DNA from: Paracoccaceae bacterium
GTDB lineage: Bacteria; Pseudomonadota; Alphaproteobacteria; Rhodobacterales; Rhodobacteraceae
NCBI GenBank assembly: GCA_003567315.1
Contig: PWZT01000097.1
Location: 1 to 57,101 of the forward strand
DNA length: 57,101 bases
Direction of reading: 5' to 3'
In this document: piece by piece, positions 27,183 to 36,270 of the stretch
Numbering within the stretch: position 1 is the first letter of the stretch
How the letters are laid out: every line of letters starts with the position of its first letter
The notes under the pieces: model-generated
Seen by the model: the letters and a program-made list of their open reading frames with translations, nothing else
The model's database searches: none
Told to the model about the DNA's origin: nothing
Translations under genes and position numbers: made by a program

Positions 27183-27258
27183 CATTTATGTGGCGCTTGC
27201 AGCATGCATAAAAAAGGGTGCGCAACAATGCAACCTCATTTATGAAAATTTTGTAATT

Positions 27259-28698
27259 TTATGTCGCCCACTCACTTTTAAGCGCGGGCTTGTCCAATAC
27301 CAATTGACCCGGTGCAGCAAGTCCTTGCGGCGCATCACATCTTTGCAGCGTTGCAGCAGCATAAAACCCAAGAACGTCCTGTTCGCCCGGCGCGGCCTTG
27401 ATGTTGTCACCCTCAACGCTGACAATGCCCCGCAGTTTCAGTGCTGCAATTCCTTCCTCGAGCGCTTCTGCCGGATCGGTCCCGGGCAGGTGGCGCCACG
27501 CATGCTGCGCTTCAAGCTGCGTGTGGAGCGCCTCGGCCTCGCGCGTCAGTTGCCCGCGCGTCGCTGTCCCGCCTGCGCGCGCCAATGCGGCCGCCGCGAA
27601 AGAGACCGGCAGGATCGGCACCGCTGCTCGAATGCGCTGCATCAGGTCCTCGGCGAGCGTTTCGGTGCTGGCATCCGGGCTCTGGGTGAGGAACTCGCGC
27701 AGCGAGAGCGGCGCGCCATAGCACACAGCCGCATAGCCGAAATGCGAGAAACGCCGCCGGAGTTTCTGCCACAGGATGCGCAGCGTGAAGCCCAGCACCA
27801 CGCGCACGCGCACGGGGAAGCGCCGAATGCCCTGCAAGCCCGCCTCGATCAGCACCCGATCCTCCAGCACCCGGTCGTAATTCAGCGCGACGGGCACGAA
27901 CACGACATCCATGCGATCATGCGGGTTGAAGCCGCGCACGATGTAATGCAGCAACCCCTTCTTCGCAGGCCCGACAGTGCCAGTCAGGCTCAGCCCGCCT
28001 TCGGGAAAGATCGCCTGTGTGGTGCCCTGCTGGATCGACATCTGCACATAGCGTGCAAGGATCGCGCGATAGAGCGGGTTGGAGTAGCGGCGGCGGATGA
28101 AATACGCCCCCATCGCGCGGATCAGCGCCTTCAGCGGCCAGACCCGCGCCCATTCCCCGACTGCATAGCTCAGGGCCGAGTGTTTCGAGGCAAGCCAGGT
28201 GATCAGCACGTAATCCATGTTGGAGCGGTGATTCATCACGAAGACCACCGAGGCGCCCGGATCGATCTCGCGCAGCGCGGGCGCATCCGCACCGCCGATG
28301 CGCACCCTGTAAAGCCCCTGGCTGAGCCTTTGCGCCACCTTGATGGCAAAACCGAAATAGGCCGCGGTCGAGAAGCCGGGCACGATCTCGCGCGCATATG
28401 AGCGCGCCTTCTCGAAAGCGACATTGGGCGGCACGGCTTCATCGCGGGCATATTCGCGCACAGCTTCCATGACTTGCGGATCATAGACCAGCCGCGTGAC
28501 CTGATCCTGCCTGCGCATGATCCGGAACGGCTCGATCGGGCGTTGCAGGCGGGTATTGAGCCGCGCGACCGCGCGTTCCATGCGGCGGCGAAAGAACCAG
28601 CGCACCGATGGAAACAGGAAATGCGAGGCGAAAGTGACCGCCGCAAATGCAAGAACCAGGACGAGCGCCCAGAGAGGCAGTTCAACTGTCTGAAACAT
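27259..28698 (-). CDS. Membrane acyltransferase of the PlsC/PlsB (HX4D) superfamily
   Basis: The 479-residue product has an N-terminal membrane span (about residues 8-28) and an acyltransferase domain. The catalytic HX4D motif is in VMNHRSNMDYVLITWL (about residue 157), and the FPEG motif is in AIFPEGGLSLTG (about residue 229). It probably transfers an acyl chain to glycerol-3-phosphate or lysophosphatidate for phospholipid synthesis. It is longer than a typical PlsC (about 250 residues) and shorter than PlsB, with a C-terminal extension of about 150 residues without recognised motifs. It lies downstream of ndk (past its terminator) and upstream of ccr. Confidence 0.85.
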   Translation of the reverse strand: MFQTVELPLWALVLVLAFAAVTFASHFLFPSVRWFFRRRMERAVARLNTRLQRPIEPFRIMRRQDQVTRLVYDPQVMEAVREYARDEAVPPNVAFEKARSYAREIVPGFSTAAYFGFAIKVAQRLSQGLYRVRIGGADAPALREIDPGASVVFVMNHRSNMDYVLITWLASKHSALSYAVGEWARVWPLKALIRAMGAYFIRRRYSNPLYRAILARYVQMSIQQGTTQAIFPEGGLSLTGTVGPAKKGLLHYIVRGFNPHDRMDVVFVPVALNYDRVLEDRVLIEAGLQGIRRFPVRVRVVLGFTLRILWQKLRRRFSHFGYAAVCYGAPLSLREFLTQSPDASTETLAEDLMQRIRAAVPILPVSFAAAALARAGGTATRGQLTREAEALHTQLEAQHAWRHLPGTDPAEALEEGIAALKLRGIVSVEGDNIKAAPGEQDVLGFYAAATLQRCDAPQGLAAPGQLVLDKPALKSEWAT

Positions 28699-28764
28699 GG
28701 TCGCTATCTTGCAGGAAACCCGTCAGGAAACCAGCATTTCGTAAAGCCTGATCGCGCAGTGTCA

Positions 28765-28799
28765 GAGAAAAAAGCCCCGGCGCTGGGTCCGGGGCCTTG
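28765..28799 (-). terminator. Intrinsic terminator of ndk
   Basis: On the minus strand GGCCCCGG (28796-28789) and CCGGGGC (28780-28774) form a stem around an 8-base loop, followed at once by six T. It lies 40 bases past the ndk stop codon, a textbook Rho-independent terminator. Confidence 0.9.
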
Positions 28800-28835
28800 A
28801 TATGATTTGCGCCATGCCATGACGGGATGGGCCGG

Positions 28836-29258
28836 TCAGCCGACCAGTTCCAGCCCCGAGAAGAAATACGCGATCTCGACCGCGGCCGTTTCCTGCGCAT
28901 CGGAGCCATGAACCGAATTCTCACCGACCGAGAGCGCGAATTCAGCGCGGATCGTGCCGGGGGCGGCATCGGCGGGGTTGGTTGCGCCCATCACTTCGCG
29001 GTTTTTCGCGATGGCGCCTTCACCTTCGAGCACCTGCACGACGACAGGGGCCGAGGCCATGAACTCGCACAGCTCGTCATAGAAGGGGCGCTCGGCATGA
29101 ACCTCATAGAACTTGCCAGCCTGCGCCTTGCTCAGATGGATGCGCTTCTGCGCGATGATCCGCAACCCCGCTTCCTCGAACTTGGCGTTGATCTTGCCTG
29201 TCAGGTTACGATTCGTTGCGTCGGGTTTGATGATGGACAATGTCCGCTCGATAGCCAT
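28836..29258 (-). CDS. ndk: Nucleoside diphosphate kinase
   Basis: Ndk balances nucleoside triphosphates by phosphate transfer through a histidine. The 140-residue product is standard length. It starts [13 protein letters not shown] with the conserved Lys11 and has the phosphohistidine H117 in [16 protein letters not shown]. The ATG at 29258 has an AGGAGA 7 bases upstream. The frame continues further upstream to 29384 without homology. A small GC hairpin (29282-29299) lies in the presumed leader. Confidence 0.97.
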   Translation of the reverse strand: MAIERTLSIIKPDATNRNLTGKINAKFEEAGLRIIAQKRIHLSKAQAGKFYEVHAERPFYDELCEFMASAPVVVQVLEGEGAIAKNREVMGATNPADAAPGTIRAEFALSVGENSVHGSDAQETAAVEIAYFFSGLELVG

Positions 29259-29384
29259 GCGTGCTCTCCTGGAAAGAAATGGCGGGCGAGGACGCCCGCG
29301 CCAGTGGTGCAGATACCACGCCGATTGAGGCGAGAAAAGGCTATCCGCGCGCTCTGCCGCGTATCTCGCCTCGTGATTCGTCAT

Positions 29385-30035
29385 GCAGCCGTGCTGGCAT
29401 GGTATCCGAGCGCGCAGCGCAACCTGTCACGACGTGACCAACACCTGATACGAGCGCTGCATCGCCACCCTGCCACGCAAGGTCATTGCCATCCTGAAGT
29501 CCCATCATACCCGGGGTTGGCGTGATTTTGTGGTTTGAATAAAACAGGTCAGGGTTCGATGAGGCGATTATCTGTCATCATGTTTATCGGGTTTTTCCGA
29601 ATTTATGTCCCACGGTCCCCGACAGCGATCGAAGGCGGGAACCCATGAATGCGGGCTAACAGGGGCGCAGGTCACCTGCAAGGGCGACTGGCGGTTCCAG
29701 GCTGATTGCGGGAGATGCTGGGTTTCGGAGCCAGCGATTGCAGGGCAGATCGGATCTCACCTCCGCGCCGGACCGGACATAGCGGTTTTCAAGCTCTTCC
29801 CCGATGCGGCCCTTGACTCATTCAACCATGCCGCGCGCCATTGTCCTATGGCGGACAAGGGCGCGCTCTGGGGCGATTTCGGCGGGGTAGGGCGGTGCTT
29901 GATGTTTACCTTTGCGCAGAGCTTGACGGACCCGTGCTCATCGGTCGCAACGCCCATGCGCAGCCTCGGAACAACTACGACCGCCCCATGGCGCCATGAC
30001 CAGAGGGCAGAACGGAATGACTGTCGCGGATCCAT
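29385..30035. other. Gene-free stretch between ndk and clpX
   Basis: About 650 bases without a gene that I can support. Three open frames exist (29605-30111 plus; 29757-30035 minus; a 29-codon frame from 29560 plus starting MRRLSVIMFIG). They show no recognisable family, and their composition (many Cys, Trp, Arg and Ser) is that of out-of-frame GC-rich DNA. The AT-richer 29530-29610 part may hold a promoter. It could be a decayed gene or mobile-element relic, but no transposase motif or terminal repeats were seen. Confidence 0.5.
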
Positions 30036-30063
30036 GAAAAAGCCGGAGATTTTCCCCGGCTTC
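30036..30063 (-). terminator. Intrinsic terminator of clpX
   Basis: On the minus strand AAGCCGG (30062-30056) pairs with CCGGCTT (30046-30040) around a 9-base loop and runs into a T-rich tail. It begins 10 bases after the clpX stop codon. Confidence 0.88.
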
Positions 30064-30071
30064 CCAAGCTG

Positions 30072-31334
30072 TCAGCCTGCGCTCGCGGCGGTCTTCTTGG
30101 TATCGGCGTAGATGATCAGCGGCTTCGCGTCAGACGTGACCGCTTCCTCATTCACCACCACTTCATTGACGTTTTCCAGCCCCGGCAATTCGAACATCGT
30201 GTCAAGCAGGATGTCTTCCATGATCGACCGCAACCCGCGTGCCCCGGTTTTGCGGGCAATCGCGCGTTTCGCAATCGCGCGCAGGGCCTCATCAGTGAAG
30301 GTCAGATCCACGCCTTCGATATCGAACAGCTTCTGATACTGCTTGACCAGCGCGTTCTTGGGTTCGGTCAGGATCGTTACCAGCGCATCTTCATCGAGAT
30401 CCATCAGCGTCGCGACCACGGGCAGACGCCCGACGAATTCCGGGATCAGGCCGAATTTCAGCAGGTCTTCCGGCTCCAGCCCCAACAGCGATTCGCCGAT
30501 TGTCGTGAGGCTTTCATCCTTCACATCGGCCCCGAAGCCGATTGCCGAGCCCTTGCCGCGCTGGTTGATGATACGATCCAGCCCTGCAAAAGCGCCGCCG
30601 CAGATGAACAGGATATTCGTCGTGTCCACCTGCAGGAATTCCTGCTGCGGATGCTTGCGCCCGCCTTGCGGCGGCACCGAGGCAACCGTGCCCTCCATCA
30701 GCTTCAGCAGCGCCTGCTGCACGCCCTCGCCCGAGACATCGCGCGTGATGGACGGGTTGTCGGATTTGCGCGTGATCTTGTCGACCTCGTCTATATAGAC
30801 GATGCCGCGCTGCGCACGCTCCACATTGTATTCCGATGCCTGCAGAAGCTTGAGGATGATGTTCTCGACATCCTCGCCCACATAGCCCGCTTCGGTCAGC
30901 GTTGTCGCATCGGCCATGGTAAACGGCACATCGAGGATGCGCGCCAATGTCTGCGCCAGCAGCGTCTTGCCGCACCCCGTCGGGCCGATCAGCAGGATAT
31001 TGGATTTCGACAGTTCGACATCGCCCGCCTTGCCCGCATGGTTCAGCCGCTTGTAGTGGTTGTGAACCGCCACCGAGAGAACGCGTTTGGCCTGCGACTG
31101 TCCGATCACGTAATCATCGAGCACATTGCAGATTTCGAGCGGCGTGGGCACGCCCTCGGTCGATTTCAGCCCGCCTGATTTCGTCTCTTCGCGAATAATA
31201 TCCATGCAGAGTTCGACACATTCATCGCAGATGAAGACAGTCGGACCAGCAATCAGCTTGCGCACCTCGTGCTGGCTTTTGCCGCAGAAGGAGCAATAAA
31301 GCGTATTCTTGCTGTCAGTATCGGATGTCGGCAT
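30072..31334 (-). CDS. clpX: ATP-dependent Clp protease ATP-binding subunit ClpX
   Basis: ClpX unfolds substrates and feeds them to ClpP. The 420-residue product has the N-terminal zinc-binding domain with CSFCGKSQ and CDECVELC (residues 14-42), the AAA+ Walker A GPTGCGKT near 118, Walker [10 protein letters not shown] near 182 and the IGF pore loop in [10 protein letters not shown] near 268. It is downstream of clpP on the same strand with 155 bases between and has its own terminator. The adaptor SspB is encoded at 49.9-50.4 kb. Confidence 0.98.
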   Translation of the reverse strand: MPTSDTDSKNTLYCSFCGKSQHEVRKLIAGPTVFICDECVELCMDIIREETKSGGLKSTEGVPTPLEICNVLDDYVIGQSQAKRVLSVAVHNHYKRLNHAGKAGDVELSKSNILLIGPTGCGKTLLAQTLARILDVPFTMADATTLTEAGYVGEDVENIILKLLQASEYNVERAQRGIVYIDEVDKITRKSDNPSITRDVSGEGVQQALLKLMEGTVASVPPQGGRKHPQQEFLQVDTTNILFICGGAFAGLDRIINQRGKGSAIGFGADVKDESLTTIGESLLGLEPEDLLKFGLIPEFVGRLPVVATLMDLDEDALVTILTEPKNALVKQYQKLFDIEGVDLTFTDEALRAIAKRAIARKTGARGLRSIMEDILLDTMFELPGLENVNEVVVNEEAVTSDAKPLIIYADTKKTAASAG

Positions 31335-31489
31335 GTCGAACCTCTGTGGTCTTTACTGCGATAGGCGGCGTGTCGTGGGGCGGGCATTCGCGGCCTTCTG
31401 CTTGCAAGGGTAGGCGAGAGTGGCGACAGGGACAATGCAAATCTGCCAAGCCCCGCCGGGTTTTCCGCATCGCGCCGCCTGTGCATTCA

Positions 31490-32113
31490 TCATGAGCTTT
31501 CGGTCTCCGACCGGGCAGTCACGATATCGTCAATCAGCCCCCAGTCCTTGGCCATTTCGGCGGTCATGAAATTGTCGCGCTCCAGCGCGTCCTCGACCTT
31601 ATTCAGCGTCTGGCCGGTGTGATGCACATATATCTTGTTCAGCCGCTCCTTCAGCTCCAGGATCTCGCGCGCATGGATCGAGATATCCGTCGCCTGACCC
31701 TGAAAGCCACCCGAGGGCTGGTGCACCATGATGCGCGAATTGGGCAGCGAGAAGCGCATCCCCTTTTCGCCCGCGCAAAGCAGCAGCGAGCCCATCGAGG
31801 CCGCCTGACCCACCACCAGCGTCGAGACCTTGGGCTTGATGTATTGCATCGTGTCATAGATCGACAGCCCGCTGGTCACCACGCCGCCGGGCGAGTTGAT
31901 ATACATCGAGATGTCTTTTGACGGGTTTTCCGCTTCCAGATGCAGAAGCTGCGCCACGATCAGGCTGGCCATCCCGTCATGCACTGGCCCGGTGACGAAG
32001 ATGATGCGTTCCTTGAGCAGCCGCGAGAAAATGTCATAGGCCCGTTCGCCACGGCTGGTCTGCTCCACAACCATGGGGACGAGGTTCATGTAGGTCTCAA
32101 TCGGATCGTGCAT
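31490..32113 (-). CDS. clpP: ATP-dependent Clp protease proteolytic subunit ClpP
   Basis: ClpP is the barrel-shaped serine protease partner of ClpX. The 207-residue product shows the oxyanion region [11 protein letters not shown] (73-83), the nucleophile S106 in [11 protein letters not shown] and the base H131 in [14 protein letters not shown]. The N-terminus up to [17 protein letters not shown] is the usual short propeptide region. The gene lies before clpX, the usual order. The 120 bases upstream to the PIN gene presumably hold its promoter, but I could not pick a clear one. Confidence 0.98.
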   Translation of the reverse strand: MHDPIETYMNLVPMVVEQTSRGERAYDIFSRLLKERIIFVTGPVHDGMASLIVAQLLHLEAENPSKDISMYINSPGGVVTSGLSIYDTMQYIKPKVSTLVVGQAASMGSLLLCAGEKGMRFSLPNSRIMVHQPSGGFQGQATDISIHAREILELKERLNKIYVHHTGQTLNKVEDALERDNFMTAEMAKDWGLIDDIVTARSETESS

Positions 32114-32233
32114 CTGCCTGCCTTTTATTCTGTGACTGCCCTGCAGCCTGTTGATACATGAAGAGTGTTGCCAGAATCTTAGTCCTGCGTTTGCTCACCT
32201 GCAAGGGGAGGGCGGGAAATAACCCTTGGGCCT

Positions 32234-32776
32234 TCAACTGGCCAGCGCCTTGCCGAGTCGCGGGAGTTTGGCGCGCTTGAGAAGCGGGCGCAGCGGCTGC
32301 GCGCGCCCCGATACGGCTTGCGTCGCGTCATGGGCAGCCTCGACTGCCGCCTCGACCGGCTCCGGCGCTTCAAGCCAGCGCGCCATGAGGAAATCATCCG
32401 GGGATTCTGCCGTCACATCCAGCCGGGCCAGTTCGCGGGCGGGAAAGTCGCGCAGATTCAGCGTGATGATCAGTGCCGCACTGCCTGTGACTGCGCTCGC
32501 CAGCACATGACAATCGGCAGGATCCGGCAGCCAGATCCGGGCCTCGAGCGCGGGATCGGCGGCGATCTCGGCTGCGGGCCACTGTGCGCGCAGCCTCGCG
32601 ATTTCGCCTGCGGCAATCGCGCCATCCTCGGCGCGCTGCCGCGCGGCGGCGCGTTGCCATTCGGCAAGGATGCGCGCTGACCAGAGCGGTGTGAAGACGC
32701 CCCGCGCCGCCACCCCGATCAGGATTTCGCGCAACACGCTGGGGTAGAGCACACAGGCATCGAGTACCGCCTTCAT
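32234..32776 (-). CDS. PIN-domain protein, putative ribonuclease
   Basis: The 180-residue product begins MKAVLDACVLYPS, whose Asp is the first metal ligand of a PIN nuclease domain. Further acidic residues are in WLPDPADCHVLASA and in LIITLNLRDFP, the typical PIN third block, so the fold looks intact. PIN proteins are often toxins, but no antitoxin frame is next to it. Instead its ATG overlaps the stop of an RlmI-type rRNA methyltransferase (ATGA), suggesting a joint role in RNA metabolism or simple co-transcription. The C-terminal 40 residues are basic. Confidence 0.82.
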   Translation of the reverse strand: MKAVLDACVLYPSVLREILIGVAARGVFTPLWSARILAEWQRAAARQRAEDGAIAAGEIARLRAQWPAAEIAADPALEARIWLPDPADCHVLASAVTGSAALIITLNLRDFPARELARLDVTAESPDDFLMARWLEAPEPVEAAVEAAHDATQAVSGRAQPLRPLLKRAKLPRLGKALAS

Positions 32777-33966
32777 CCGTCGAGCCGGAAGAACACGGCC
32801 TTGAGATACCCGCTTTCGGCCAGTTGCGGCAGTTGCGGGTGGTCGGGCCCGGCAAAGCCCGTATGGATCAACTGCCCGCGCCGCCCGCCGCGCCCGATGC
32901 CCCGCGCAGAGGCCGCGCGAAAGGCGCCGAGATCGGCCGCATGCGAGCAGGAGCACAGACCCAGATACCCGCCCGGCGCGACCAGTGCTGCGGCCAGCCG
33001 CGCCACACGCTCATAGGCGCGCAGCCCTGCGGCAAGCGCGTCCTTGTTGGGCGCGAAAGCGGGCGGGTCGCAGACCACCAGGTCGAACTGCGCGCCCTCC
33101 TCGGCCAGCGCCTCCATCACGGCAAAGGCATCGCCCTGTCGCGTCTCGAACCGCCCCTGCATCTGCGAGAGCGCCGCGCCGCGCGTGGCCAACTCCAGCG
33201 CGGGCGCAGAACTGTCCACCGCGAGCGCAGACTGCGCGCCTGCCATCAGCGCGGCGAGCGAGAACCCGCCGACATGGGCGAACACATCGAGCACGCGCGC
33301 GCCCTTGGCGAGGTTTGCTGCGAAGGCGTGGTTGGGGCGTTGGTCGAAAAACAGCCCGGTTTTCTGCCCGTCCAACAGATCGGCCAGATATGTCGCGCCA
33401 TTCATCGGCACAGGCACTGGCCCGTCGAGCGTGCCGCAATGCAGAACCGTTTCCTCCGGCAAACCCTCGAGCACACGCGCCCGCCCCGCGCCATTCTTGA
33501 CGATGGTGGTAACGCCCGTGACCTCCTGCAACGCCTCAGCCAGCAGGGGAAAATTCACCTCGGCCCAGGCGGCATTGGGCTGGATGACGGCCGCCGCCCC
33601 AAAGCGGTCGATGACGACCCCGGGCAGGCCATCGGCTTCGGCATGGATCAGGCGGTAATAGGGCGCGTCGAACAACCGCGCCCGGTGCGCCAGCGCATGG
33701 CGCAGCCGTGTGGCCAGCCAGTCGCGGTCGATCACCGCAGCCGCGTTGCGGTCAAGCATCCGCGCGATGATTTTCGAGGCGGGGTTTACTGTCACGACAC
33801 CAAGCGGGCGGCGCTCGGCATCCTCCAGCCGCGCGAAACTTCCCGCCGCGAGGGCCTTCGTGCGCCGGTCCGTCACCAATTCATTGGCAAAAACCCAAGG
33901 GAAGCCGTGCCTTATGGCGCGAGCTTCAGCCTTGGGTTTCAGTCGGATGACGGGAAGATCATTCAT
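32773..33966 (-). CDS. 23S rRNA (cytosine)-C5-methyltransferase RlmI type
   Basis: The 397-residue protein has an N-terminal PUA-like domain (IRLKPKAEARAIRHGFPWVFANEL at its start), a middle domain and a C-terminal SAM-dependent methyltransferase with motif I LDVFAHVGGFSLAALMAG (about residue 228) and motif IV VCDPPAFAPNK near 302. The ADGLPGVVIDRFG and TGLFFDQRPN stretches are characteristic of the RlmI/RlmK family, which makes m5C1962 in E. coli 23S rRNA. The C-terminus is shared with the start of the PIN gene. Confidence 0.88.
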   Translation of the reverse strand: MNDLPVIRLKPKAEARAIRHGFPWVFANELVTDRRTKALAAGSFARLEDAERRPLGVVTVNPASKIIARMLDRNAAAVIDRDWLATRLRHALAHRARLFDAPYYRLIHAEADGLPGVVIDRFGAAAVIQPNAAWAEVNFPLLAEALQEVTGVTTIVKNGAGRARVLEGLPEETVLHCGTLDGPVPVPMNGATYLADLLDGQKTGLFFDQRPNHAFAANLAKGARVLDVFAHVGGFSLAALMAGAQSALAVDSSAPALELATRGAALSQMQGRFETRQGDAFAVMEALAEEGAQFDLVVCDPPAFAPNKDALAAGLRAYERVARLAAALVAPGGYLGLCSCSHAADLGAFRAASARGIGRGGRRGQLIHTGFAGPDHPQLPQLAESGYLKAVFFRLDG

Positions 33967-34044
33967 CGCGGGCAGTCCTTGTGTGGTCTGCGCGCAGCCT
34001 TATGCGAGCGGCCGGGGTTTGAAAAGCCCAGCCGTCGCCCGTGC

Positions 34045-34209
34045 TCAGTGCTGAGCCTTGGTCGCCGGGCCTGCCGCGAACAGCGCCGCGATCCGGTTGG
34101 CCAGCGCGCGCAGGCCGGTGGCGATGATTTCGGCACGCATGCGGCGCGCGTCAGCCTCGATACTCAGAGTGTCGATGACGGGATTTTCGGTCGAATTCAG
34201 GTCGTACAT
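34045..34209 (-). CDS. Small conserved alphaproteobacterial-type protein, 54 residues
   Basis: A 55-codon minus-strand frame starts at ATG 34209 and ends in TGA at 34045. A GAGG lies 10 bases upstream of the start. The sequence begins MYDLNSTENPVIDTLSIEAD, then a basic amphipathic helix (ARRMRAEIIATGLRALANRIAAL) and an Ala/Gly/Pro tail. This is like the short DUF1127-like/RSP_7527-type proteins common in Rhodobacteraceae. That family suggestion is from memory and uncertain. It lies between rlmI and the divergent edd promoter. Confidence 0.6.
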   Translation of the reverse strand: MYDLNSTENPVIDTLSIEADARRMRAEIIATGLRALANRIAALFAAGPATKAQH

Positions 34210-34321
34210 GGGTCTCAGTGCCTCAGAGTTTGCTTTCGAGGCAGAAATAGTTGCCGCGGCGCAGCATTTACAGGACCAATCCGGAAGCTCCGCTATGCAG
34301 CAAATGCATGGCTCTCGGGAA

Positions 34322-34350
34322 TTGATTTGTTAGCGCTAACTCACTATGTA
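34322..34350 (+). promoter_or_regulatory. edd promoter with LacI-type operator in the spacer
   Basis: A -35 box TTGATT (34322-34327) and a -10 box TATGTA (34345-34350) are separated by exactly 17 bases. The spacer contains the perfect palindrome GTTAGCGCTAAC (34329-34340), the core of LacI/GntR-family operators known for gluconate and sugar regulators. A repressor bound here would block RNA polymerase directly. The -10 box lies 43 bases ahead of the edd start codon. Confidence 0.7.
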
Positions 34351-34392
34351 TCGGGTAACTTCAAATCCTGATGCGCTGCGAAGGAGAAGCCA

Positions 34393-36198
34393 ATGTCGCT
34401 CAACCCCCGCCTCGAAGCTGTCACAGAGCGTATCCGCACCCGCTCGCAGGCGCGGCGCACGGCCTATCTCGACCGGATGCAGCGCGCGGCGGAAGCCGGC
34501 GTGACCCGCGCGCATCTCTCCTGCGGCAACCAGGCCCATGCCTATGCCGCGATGGGGCCCGACAAGGACACGCTGGCCGAAGGCCGCGCACCCAATCTCG
34601 GGATCGTCACGGCCTATAACGACATGCTCTCGGCGCATCAGCCATTCGAGACCTTTCCCGATATCATCCGCAACGCCGCGCGCAAGGCCGGGGGGACCGC
34701 GCAGGTGGCAGGCGGCGTTCCGGCGATGTGCGATGGCGTGACCCAGGGCCAGCCCGGCATGCAGCTTTCGCTGTTTTCGCGCGATGTGATAGCGCTCTCG
34801 GCCGGGGTGGCGATGTCGCATAACTGTTTCGACGCAGCCGTGTGGCTCGGTGTGTGTGACAAGATCGTGCCGGGGCTGGTGATCGCGGCGGCGACCTTCA
34901 GCCATGTCCCGGCGGTGTTCATCCCGGCCGGGCCGATGACCTCGGGCCTGCCCAATGACGAGAAGGCAAAAATCCGCCAGCAATTCGCGAATGGTGAAGT
35001 GGGACGCGACGCGCTGATGGCCGCCGAGATGGCCAGCTATCACGGACCGGGCACCTGCACTTTCTACGGCACCGCCAATACCAATCAGATGCTGATGGAG
35101 TTCATGGGGCTGCATCTGCCCGGTGCCTCTTTCATCAATCCCGGCACACCGCTGCGCGAGGCGCTGACCGTGGCCGCCACCGAACGCGCGCTGGCGATCA
35201 CGGCGCAGGGCAATGATTATCGCCCCGCGGGGAAGGTTCTCGACGAGCGTGCCTTCGTGAATGGCATGGTCGGGCTGATGGCCACGGGCGGTTCGACCAA
35301 TCTTGTGCTGCATCTCCCCGCCATGGCACGCGCGGCGGGGATCGAGCTCGCGCTGGAGGATTTCGCCGAAGTCTCGGAACTGGTGCCGCTGATGGCCAAG
35401 GTCTATCCCAACGGGCTCGCCGATGTGAATCATTTCCACGCCGCTGGTGGTTTGGGCTACATGATCGGCGAATTGCTCGATGCCGGGCTCTTGCATGACG
35501 ATGTCTGCACCATCGCGGGCGACGGGCTGAAACGCTACGCGCAGGAGCCCAAGCTGAAGGGAGGGAACCTCGTCTGGGAAGACGGCGCGGGCGAGACCCT
35601 CAATGACCGCATCCTGCGCCCGGCCGCGGACCCGTTTCAGAAAACCGGCGGTCTGCGCCAGCTTGCGGGCAGCCTTGGGCAGGGGGGGATCAAGACCTCG
35701 GCCGTAGACCCGGCGCGCCATGTCATCGAGGCCCGCGCGCGCATCTTCCACGATCAGGCGAGCGTGAAGGAGGCCTTCCGGGCTGGTGAATTCACCGAGG
35801 ACACGATTGTCGTGGTGCGCTTCCAGGGGCCGGCTGCGAACGGGATGCCGGAATTGCACTCGCTCACGCCCATTCTGGCCGTATTGCAGGATCGTGGGCT
35901 GAAAGTCGCGCTGGTCACGGACGGGCGTATGTCGGGGGCCAGCGGCAAGGTGCCCGCCGCGATCCATGTCGCGCCAGAGGCAGCGAAGGGCGGGCCGCTT
36001 GCGAAGCTGCGCGATGGCGATCTGGTGCGGCTTGATGCGGTAGCGGGCAGGCTAGATGTTCTGGCCGATGGATTTGACGCGCGCGAGACCGTCGAGGCCG
36101 ACCTGACCGGCGACGCCTATGGCATCGGTCGGGAATTGTTCGCGAGCTTCCGCGAGAGCGTGGGCGACTCCACCAAGGGCGCAGCCGTCGTGGTCTGA
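34393..36198 (+). CDS. edd: Phosphogluconate dehydratase
   Basis: Edd converts 6-phosphogluconate to 2-keto-3-deoxy-6-phosphogluconate in the Entner-Doudoroff pathway. The 601-residue product is full length for the IlvD/Edd family. It has the iron-sulfur ligands in [13 protein letters not shown] (about residue 115) and [14 protein letters not shown] (about 143-156) and the [15 protein letters not shown] signature near 296. [16 protein letters not shown] near 508 is the second family signature. An AAGGAGA ribosome site precedes the ATG. The partner aldolase eda and zwf/pgl are not adjacent. The promoter carries a LacI-type operator. Confidence 0.96.
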   Translation: MSLNPRLEAVTERIRTRSQARRTAYLDRMQRAAEAGVTRAHLSCGNQAHAYAAMGPDKDTLAEGRAPNLGIVTAYNDMLSAHQPFETFPDIIRNAARKAGGTAQVAGGVPAMCDGVTQGQPGMQLSLFSRDVIALSAGVAMSHNCFDAAVWLGVCDKIVPGLVIAAATFSHVPAVFIPAGPMTSGLPNDEKAKIRQQFANGEVGRDALMAAEMASYHGPGTCTFYGTANTNQMLMEFMGLHLPGASFINPGTPLREALTVAATERALAITAQGNDYRPAGKVLDERAFVNGMVGLMATGGSTNLVLHLPAMARAAGIELALEDFAEVSELVPLMAKVYPNGLADVNHFHAAGGLGYMIGELLDAGLLHDDVCTIAGDGLKRYAQEPKLKGGNLVWEDGAGETLNDRILRPAADPFQKTGGLRQLAGSLGQGGIKTSAVDPARHVIEARARIFHDQASVKEAFRAGEFTEDTIVVVRFQGPAANGMPELHSLTPILAVLQDRGLKVALVTDGRMSGASGKVPAAIHVAPEAAKGGPLAKLRDGDLVRLDAVAGRLDVLADGFDARETVEADLTGDAYGIGRELFASFRESVGDSTKGAAVVV

Positions 36199-36199
36199 A

Positions 36200-36263
36200 G
36201 GCGCGACTGGAGGGCGTTAGTCCCGACGCGCCTCGCAGCCCCCTCAATGGGGGCAAGAGGCGC
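36200..36263. terminator. Structured element between convergent edd and M48 protease genes
   Basis: GCGCCTC (36228-36234) pairs with GAGGCGC (36257-36263), enclosing a second perfect stem GCCCCC (36238-36243) with GGGGGC (36249-36254) around loop TCAAT. GGCGCG at 36200-36205 can instead pair with CGCGCC at 36227-36232, so two exclusive folds are possible. On the plus strand it is followed by CCCCCTTTC. It probably terminates both convergent transcripts. The tail includes GGGCGTTAGTCCC, which may be part of a wider repeat family. Confidence 0.55.
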
Positions 36264-36270
36264 CCCCCTT

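Noticed and set aside
29757..30035. 92-codon minus-strand frame upstream of nothing, between clpX and ndk
   Set aside because: Looked at as a possible transposase remnant, but no DDE, IS-end or inverted repeat could be seen.
29605..30111. 169-codon plus-strand frame between ndk and clpX
   Set aside because: Cys/Trp-rich random-looking product that runs into the clpX terminator and clpX 3' end; no family recognised, so only the stretch is reported.
32234..32776. PIN protein as half of a toxin-antitoxin system
   Set aside because: No short antitoxin frame overlaps or adjoins it; the coupled gene is an rRNA methyltransferase.
34336..35967. 543-codon open frame antisense to edd
   Set aside because: It lies wholly opposite a clear full-length edd, has His/Arg/Gly-rich composition without domains, and is explained by high GC at third positions.
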